Shown: positions 59,883 to 64,000 of the stretch, one piece after another
Layout of the letters: each line of letters starts with the position of its first letter
Position numbering within the stretch: position 1 is the first letter of the stretch
From: Luedemannella flava
GTDB lineage: Bacteria; Actinomycetota; Actinomycetes; Mycobacteriales; Micromonosporaceae
DNA length: 64,000 bases
Direction of reading: 5' to 3'
Assembly: GCF_039528515.1 (NCBI RefSeq)
Contig: NZ_BAAALT010000022.1
Location: 10,082-74,081 of the forward strand
The notes under the pieces: model-generated
Told to the model about the DNA's origin: nothing
The model's database searches: none
Seen by the model: only the letters and a program-made list of their open reading frames with translations
Program-made: the position numbers and the translations under genes

Positions 59883-62800
59883 TCATGTAGCGGCCTCGGG
59901 CAACGCCGCGACCAGCGCCGTCAGCCCGGCCTCGTCGAGCAGGTCCACCGGGCGCACGGTGACCCCGGACGCGACGTAGTGGAACGCGGCCCCGACCTGC
60001 GCCAACGGCACCCCGATGAGTTCGGCCCAGGCCAGCCTGTACGCCGCCAGCTGCACCGCCGCCGCGTCGGCGGCCGCGCCGACGGGCTCCTTGCCCGTCT
60101 TCCAGTCGACGACCGTGTAGCCGCCGTCGGGCTCGGCGAACACGGCGTCCATCCGGCCGCGCACCACCACCCCGGCGACGACCGTCGCGAACGGCACCTC
60201 GACCCGGGCCGGCACCCGGTCGGCCCAGTCGGACGCGAGGAACGCCTCCTGCAGGGCCAGGAGGTGCTCGTCGGGGGCCGGGTCCAGGTCGCCGTAGCCG
60301 GGCAGCTCGTCGAGGTCGAGCAGCGGCGCGCCGCCGAAGCGCTGTTCGAGCCAGAGGTGGAAGGCGGTGCCCCGGCGGGCGTACACGTCGGGGGCCTCGG
60401 GCAGGGGGCGGCGCAGCCGGCGCGCGAGCCGCTGGGGGTCGCGGCGCAGGGCGACGAGCTGCGACACCGACAGGTGCGCGGGCAGCGCCACCTCGATGAC
60501 CGAGCGGCTGCGTTCGCGCTCCCGCTCGGCGAGCAGCAGCTGCGTCTCCAACGCCCACCGGTCGGCCTCGGCCTGCTCGGCGATGGTCAGCTCCGGTCCC
60601 TCGTCGGTCGCCGATCGCACCAGGTCAGCCGCCTCGGTGAGCGCCGGCCGGCGGGCGCCCAGCGGGTCCACCGGCCAGACCGCCAGCGCCTTGATCGCCA
60701 TGGTGGGGTTGGACTCGCCGTCCGGCGGCGCGGGGCGCCAGGGCGCCACGACACCCGCGCCCGCCCGGCACGCCTGCGCGACCTCCTCCAGGAACGGCGA
60801 GGCGCCGCGCGGCTTCTTCACGTTCTCCCCCCACCAGTACCCGCTGCACAGCAGGAGGTGGCGGGGGCGGGTGACGGCCACGTACGCGAGCCGGCGCTCC
60901 TCGCGCTCGTGGTGGGCGGCCCAGTCGGCGTCGAACTTCTCGACGGCGTTGCGCACCCCGGCGCCGTCCTGCGCGCCCGCCAGGGACAGTTCCGGCAGGC
61001 CGGAACGGTCGCCGCGGAGCGGGAACGGCAGCACGCCGAGGCCGCGCAGCCAGTTGTCGGACTTCGCCGCGGCGTCCGGGAAGGTGCCGGCGCACAGGCC
61101 GGCGACGGCCACCACGTCCCACTCCAGGCCCTTGGCGGCGTGCGCGGTGAGGATCTGCACGGCGCCGTCGAGCACCTCGACCTCGCCGGGCGGCAGTCCA
61201 CGCTCCTCGTCCTCGGCGGCGTCGAGGTAGGCCAGGAAGGCGCTCAGCGTGGCGCCCTCGCTCTCCTCCGCGAACCGGGCGGCCACGTCGCCGAACGCGT
61301 CGAGGTGCGCCCGGGCCAGCCCGGCCGAGCTGACGGCCCGTCCCGTGTGGGCGCGGACCGCCACCTCGACGTCCAGGCCGATGGTGTGCGCGACGTCGGC
61401 GACCAGGTCGGGCAGCGCCTGGCCGAGCCGGCGGCGCAGGCCGCGCAGCTCGTCGCGGAGCCGTTCGAGGCGCGCGTGCCCGGTCGCGGAGAACCCGTCG
61501 ACGGGGCCGAGGTCGTCGAGCGCCTCCGTCAGCGTGGCGGCGTCGAGGCGGTCAGCGACGGGCGCCTCCTCAGCGGGGCGGCGGTCGCCGGCGAGGTGGC
61601 GGGCGCGCCGGTAGAGCGCCACGATGTCGCGCGGGCCGAGCCGCCAGCGGGCGCCGGTGAGCAGCCGCAGCAGCGCGCCGCCGGCCGTCGGGTCGGCGAG
61701 CACGCGCAGGGTGCTCACGATGTCGCGGACCTCGGGCGTGTCGAGCAGGCCGCCGAGGCCGACTACCTCGGTCGGCAGGCCGCGCTCGCGCAGCGCCGCC
61801 TCGATCACCGGGATCTGCTTGCGGGTACGCACCAGGACGGCGGTGGTGGGGGCGGGGGTGCCGCCGCGCCAGTCCTCCCAGGCCTGGTCGATCCGGTCCG
61901 CGAGCCACTCGGCCTCGTCCAGGTAGGAGTCGAGCAGCGCCGCGCGTACCCGGGGGTGGTCCGGGGTGGCCTCGGCCCGGCCGGGCGCCGCGGACAGTTC
62001 GCGCACGCGCAGGCCGGTCGAGCGCAGCGGGGCGCTCACCTCGTTGGCGACCGCGAGGATCTCGGGGGCGTTGCGCCAGCTCACCGACAGCGACCCGATC
62101 GCGGCGGGCGCGCCTGCCGCGGTCGGGAAGTCGTCGGGGAAGCGGTCCAGCGTGCCGGCGCCCGCGCCCCGCCAGCCGTAGATGGACTGGCAGGGGTCAC
62201 CCACCGCGGTCACCGGATGTCCGCCGTGGAACAACGACCTCAGGAGTACGACCTGGGCGTGCGAGGTGTCCTGGTATTCGTCCAGGAGGACCACCCGGAA
62301 CCGGTCGCGCTCGACCTCGCCGACCTCGGGATGGTCGCGGGCCACCTCGGCGGCGCGGCGCAGCTGGTCGCCGAAGTCCATCGCCTCGACGCCGGCCTTG
62401 CGGTCGGCGTAGCGGCGCACGAGCGGCAGCAGCGCGAGCCGCGCCCGCTGCCGGTCGAGCACGCCCTGCGTGGGCGCGTAGACCTTGTCGGAGCTGCGTT
62501 GCAGCACCTCGGCCGCCAGGCGGCCGGTGAACCGGGACACGTCCGCCGGGTCGCACAGGTGCTCGGCCAGCTCCCCGGCGAGCGCGAGGACGGCGGCCGT
62601 GGCGCTCGGATGGCCGAGCATGAAGGCGTCCATGTCGCCGTCGTACTGGCGCACCACCGCGTCGGCGAGCTGCCAGCAGGCGGCCTCGCTGAGCAGCCGC
62701 GCGGACGGCTCGTAGCCGCCCCGCAGCCCGTGCTCGCGCACGATGCGCGCCGCGAACGCGTGGTACGTCGAGACGGTCGGCTCCCCCGCGAGTTGCGCGT

Positions 62801-63107
62801 CGCGGCCGAGCAGGCGCACCGCGCGGCCGAGGTAGAGCCGGATGCGGTGGGCCAGCTCGCCGGTCGCCTTGCGGGTGAACGTGAGGCCCAGCACCTGGTC
62901 GGGGCGGACGTGCTGGTTGACGACGAGCCACATGACCCGCAGCGCCATCATCTCCGTCTTGCCGGAGCCGGCGCCCGCGACGACCAGGAACGGCTCGTCC
63001 GGCGGCGCCGCGATGATCTTCTGCTGCTGCGGGCTGACCCGGTAGCGCAGGCCGAGCCGGCGGGCGAGCTCGTCCGGGGTGAACCGGGGGCCGATCGCGG
63101 TGGTCAT
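59883..63107 (-). CDS. adnB: AdnB-type helicase-nuclease (RecB-like)
   Basis: The 1074-residue protein starts at the ATG overlapping the AdnA stop (ATGA). The SF1 helicase motifs are complete: VVAGAGSGKTEMMALR (Walker A near residue 50), LGLTFTRKATGELA, VVLLDEYQDTSHAQ (Walker B), CQSIYGWRGAG, LSVSWRNAPE, VQILTAHAAKGLEWDVVAVA and YVAVTRPRHLLL. A C-terminal PD-(D/E)XK nuclease follows, with GTAFHLWLEQRFG, VVRGRMDAVFAEPDGG and YTVVDWKTGKEP. In mycobacteria AdnA and AdnB form the heterodimeric motor-nuclease that resects double-strand breaks. Nothing is missing by eye. Confidence 0.93.
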   Translation of the reverse strand: MTTAIGPRFTPDELARRLGLRYRVSPQQQKIIAAPPDEPFLVVAGAGSGKTEMMALRVMWLVVNQHVRPDQVLGLTFTRKATGELAHRIRLYLGRAVRLLGRDAQLAGEPTVSTYHAFAARIVREHGLRGGYEPSARLLSEAACWQLADAVVRQYDGDMDAFMLGHPSATAAVLALAGELAEHLCDPADVSRFTGRLAAEVLQRSSDKVYAPTQGVLDRQRARLALLPLVRRYADRKAGVEAMDFGDQLRRAAEVARDHPEVGEVERDRFRVVLLDEYQDTSHAQVVLLRSLFHGGHPVTAVGDPCQSIYGWRGAGAGTLDRFPDDFPTAAGAPAAIGSLSVSWRNAPEILAVANEVSAPLRSTGLRVRELSAAPGRAEATPDHPRVRAALLDSYLDEAEWLADRIDQAWEDWRGGTPAPTTAVLVRTRKQIPVIEAALRERGLPTEVVGLGGLLDTPEVRDIVSTLRVLADPTAGGALLRLLTGARWRLGPRDIVALYRRARHLAGDRRPAEEAPVADRLDAATLTEALDDLGPVDGFSATGHARLERLRDELRGLRRRLGQALPDLVADVAHTIGLDVEVAVRAHTGRAVSSAGLARAHLDAFGDVAARFAEESEGATLSAFLAYLDAAEDEERGLPPGEVEVLDGAVQILTAHAAKGLEWDVVAVAGLCAGTFPDAAAKSDNWLRGLGVLPFPLRGDRSGLPELSLAGAQDGAGVRNAVEKFDADWAAHHEREERRLAYVAVTRPRHLLLCSGYWWGENVKKPRGASPFLEEVAQACRAGAGVVAPWRPAPPDGESNPTMAIKALAVWPVDPLGARRPALTEAADLVRSATDEGPELTIAEQAEADRWALETQLLLAERERERSRSVIEVALPAHLSVSQLVALRRDPQRLARRLRRPLPEAPDVYARRGTAFHLWLEQRFGGAPLLDLDELPGYGDLDPAPDEHLLALQEAFLASDWADRVPARVEVPFATVVAGVVVRGRMDAVFAEPDGGYTVVDWKTGKEPVGAAADAAAVQLAAYRLAWAELIGVPLAQVGAAFHYVASGVTVRPVDLLDEAGLTALVAALPEAAT

Positions 63108-64000
63108 TCGCCGGTCACCTGCCGTCCCTTCGCGTTGACGGGGCACGACGTGCGCACCGGGCAGAACCGGCACGAGTCGTTGACGACGGCGGTGAACGTG
63201 TTGTGCGCCATCGCGCCGGCGGCCCGGCGCACCATCGCCTTCGCCCAGCCCGGGTCGCCGGACTCGGACAGCGCCGCCTGCGACCGCACGGCCGCGGCCT
63301 TGCTGTCGGAGCCCAGCGACACGATCTCGGCGCCGCCGGAGACGTCACCCTCCTCGAACGCGCCCGCCTCGACGGCCGCCTGGTAGGCGGCGAGCTGCGC
63401 ATGCTCCTGCGCCTCCTCGACGGTCGGCGGGGTCTTGCCGGTCTTCAGGTCGATGACGACCAGCGAGCCGTCGTCGTTCATCTCCAGCCGGTCGACCCGG
63501 CCCTTCAGCTCCACGGTGGGGTCGTCGGCGAACTGCGGGTCGAGGCGGGCCACGAACTCCCGCTCGATCGCGATGAGCCGGCGCGGGTTGGCGGCCAGCC
63601 AGCGCAGCAGCTTGTCGACCATCAGCTCGCTGCGGCGGCGTTCCCGGTCGCCGAGCCAGACGGCGGCCAGCTCGATGGAGTCGAAGTGCTGGGCGACGTA
63701 GTCGCGCAGCACCTGCGGGTCGGTCGCGGCGTCCTCGGCCAGCATCGCCGCGCCGTGCAGCAGGTTGCCCACGCCCTGGCGGGCCGTCTCGGGCTCGCTG
63801 CCGCCGTGCCGCTCCAGCAGCCAGCGCACGCCGCACCGCAGCACGCTCTCCACGGTGGACGGTGACACGCGTACGGGCGCGCCCGGCTCGCCGAGCGGGC
63901 CGTCGTCGGACAGCTCGGGCAGGCCCCACCAGTCGACCGGGTCGGCCCCCGGCACGCCGGCTCCGGCCAGCTCGGCCAGCCGGGCGGCGGCCGCCCGGCG
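63104..64000 (-). CDS. adnA: AdnA-type helicase-nuclease, C-terminal part (cut by window edge)
   Basis: Only the last 298 codons are inside the window; the frame is open to base 64000, so the rest lies beyond. The visible part is a RecB-family nuclease domain: VRVSPSTVESVLRCGVRWLLERHGG (first Cys), GRVDRLEMNDDGSLVVIDLKTGKTP with the nuclease Asp and DLK, QLAAYQAAVEAGAF, and a terminal CRFCPVRTSCPVNAKGRQ with three Cys. The four Cys are placed as in AddB-type nucleases that bind an iron-sulfur cluster. Its stop overlaps the adnB start (ATGA), so both subunits are made from one operon. Confidence 0.9.
   Translation of the reverse strand, partial: RRAAAARLAELAGAGVPGADPVDWWGLPELSDDGPLGEPGAPVRVSPSTVESVLRCGVRWLLERHGGSEPETARQGVGNLLHGAAMLAEDAATDPQVLRDYVAQHFDSIELAAVWLGDRERRRSELMVDKLLRWLAANPRRLIAIEREFVARLDPQFADDPTVELKGRVDRLEMNDDGSLVVIDLKTGKTPPTVEEAQEHAQLAAYQAAVEAGAFEEGDVSGGAEIVSLGSDSKAAAVRSQAALSESGDPGWAKAMVRRAAGAMAHNTFTAVVNDSCRFCPVRTSCPVNAKGRQVTGE

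Noticed and set aside
59274..63386. 1370-codon open frame opposite adnB
   Set aside because: It is an antisense shadow; adnB has complete helicase and nuclease motifs on the other strand.

Overview
The window is very GC-rich DNA with actinobacterial hallmarks: a mycoredoxin, a mycothiol-type MDMPI protein, WhiB7, an AfsR/SARP regulator, AdnAB, UvrD2, a YlbL-type Lon protease and a UPF0182 membrane protein. Large secreted RHS proteins and plant-polysaccharide hydrolases suggest a saprophytic filamentous actinomycete. Micromonosporaceae is my best guess, but that is inference.

Layout. (1) 0-11.5 kb: the 3' part of a secreted amylopullulanase; an array of seven palindromes at a 42-bp period; a marR-MFS efflux operon with a clear operator; an SGNH esterase; a DUF1232 protein; a ChaA-type antiporter; and a LacI regulator. 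(2) 11.6-24.4 kb: a LamG-domain secreted protein and a giant RHS/YD-repeat protein in one operon, divergent from an AfsR/SARP regulator. The regulator's frame is broken only by an assembly artefact (a 28-bp duplication ending in an N). (3) 24.4-26.6 kb: an unknown protein and an MDMPI-like protein. (4) 26.7-35.1 kb: a mannan-degradation island of GH26-CBM2, LacI, CBM10x2-GH134-like, CBM2-GH26 and LacI, plus an orphan SUKH-like immunity gene. Two related small inverted-repeat elements bracket it. (5) 35.3-40.15 kb: a mobile island at the initiator tRNA-fMet. It holds an integrase remnant, a duplicated tRNA 3' end, a decayed RHS gene interrupted by an IS3-family element, and a small two-TM protein translationally coupled to the RHS tail (a toxin-immunity arrangement). 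(6) 40.2-64 kb: a housekeeping block whose order parallels my recollection of the mycobacterial Rv3193c-Rv3202c region: UPF0182, YlbL, DUF2342 protease, ABC1 kinase, WhiB7, UvrD2, mycoredoxin, NudC and AdnB/AdnA. A YgjP-like peptidase, a DUF5679 zinc ribbon, a ThiF/TOMM-like protein, an M16 peptidase pair and an NYN protein are interspersed.

How it works together. The mannan island would secrete two or three endo-mannanases with cellulose/mannan-binding modules under local LacI control. The right-hand block combines DNA-break processing (AdnAB, UvrD2), redox repair (mycoredoxin) and inducible antibiotic resistance (WhiB7, with an attenuator-like leader). The tRNA island is a worn integration hot spot carrying contact-toxin remains.

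Sequence quality matters here. The N at 22290, a run of 32 G at 50332-50363 and two single-G losses in the RHS remnant could all be assembly or sequencing errors, and apparent frameshifts should be read with that in mind.
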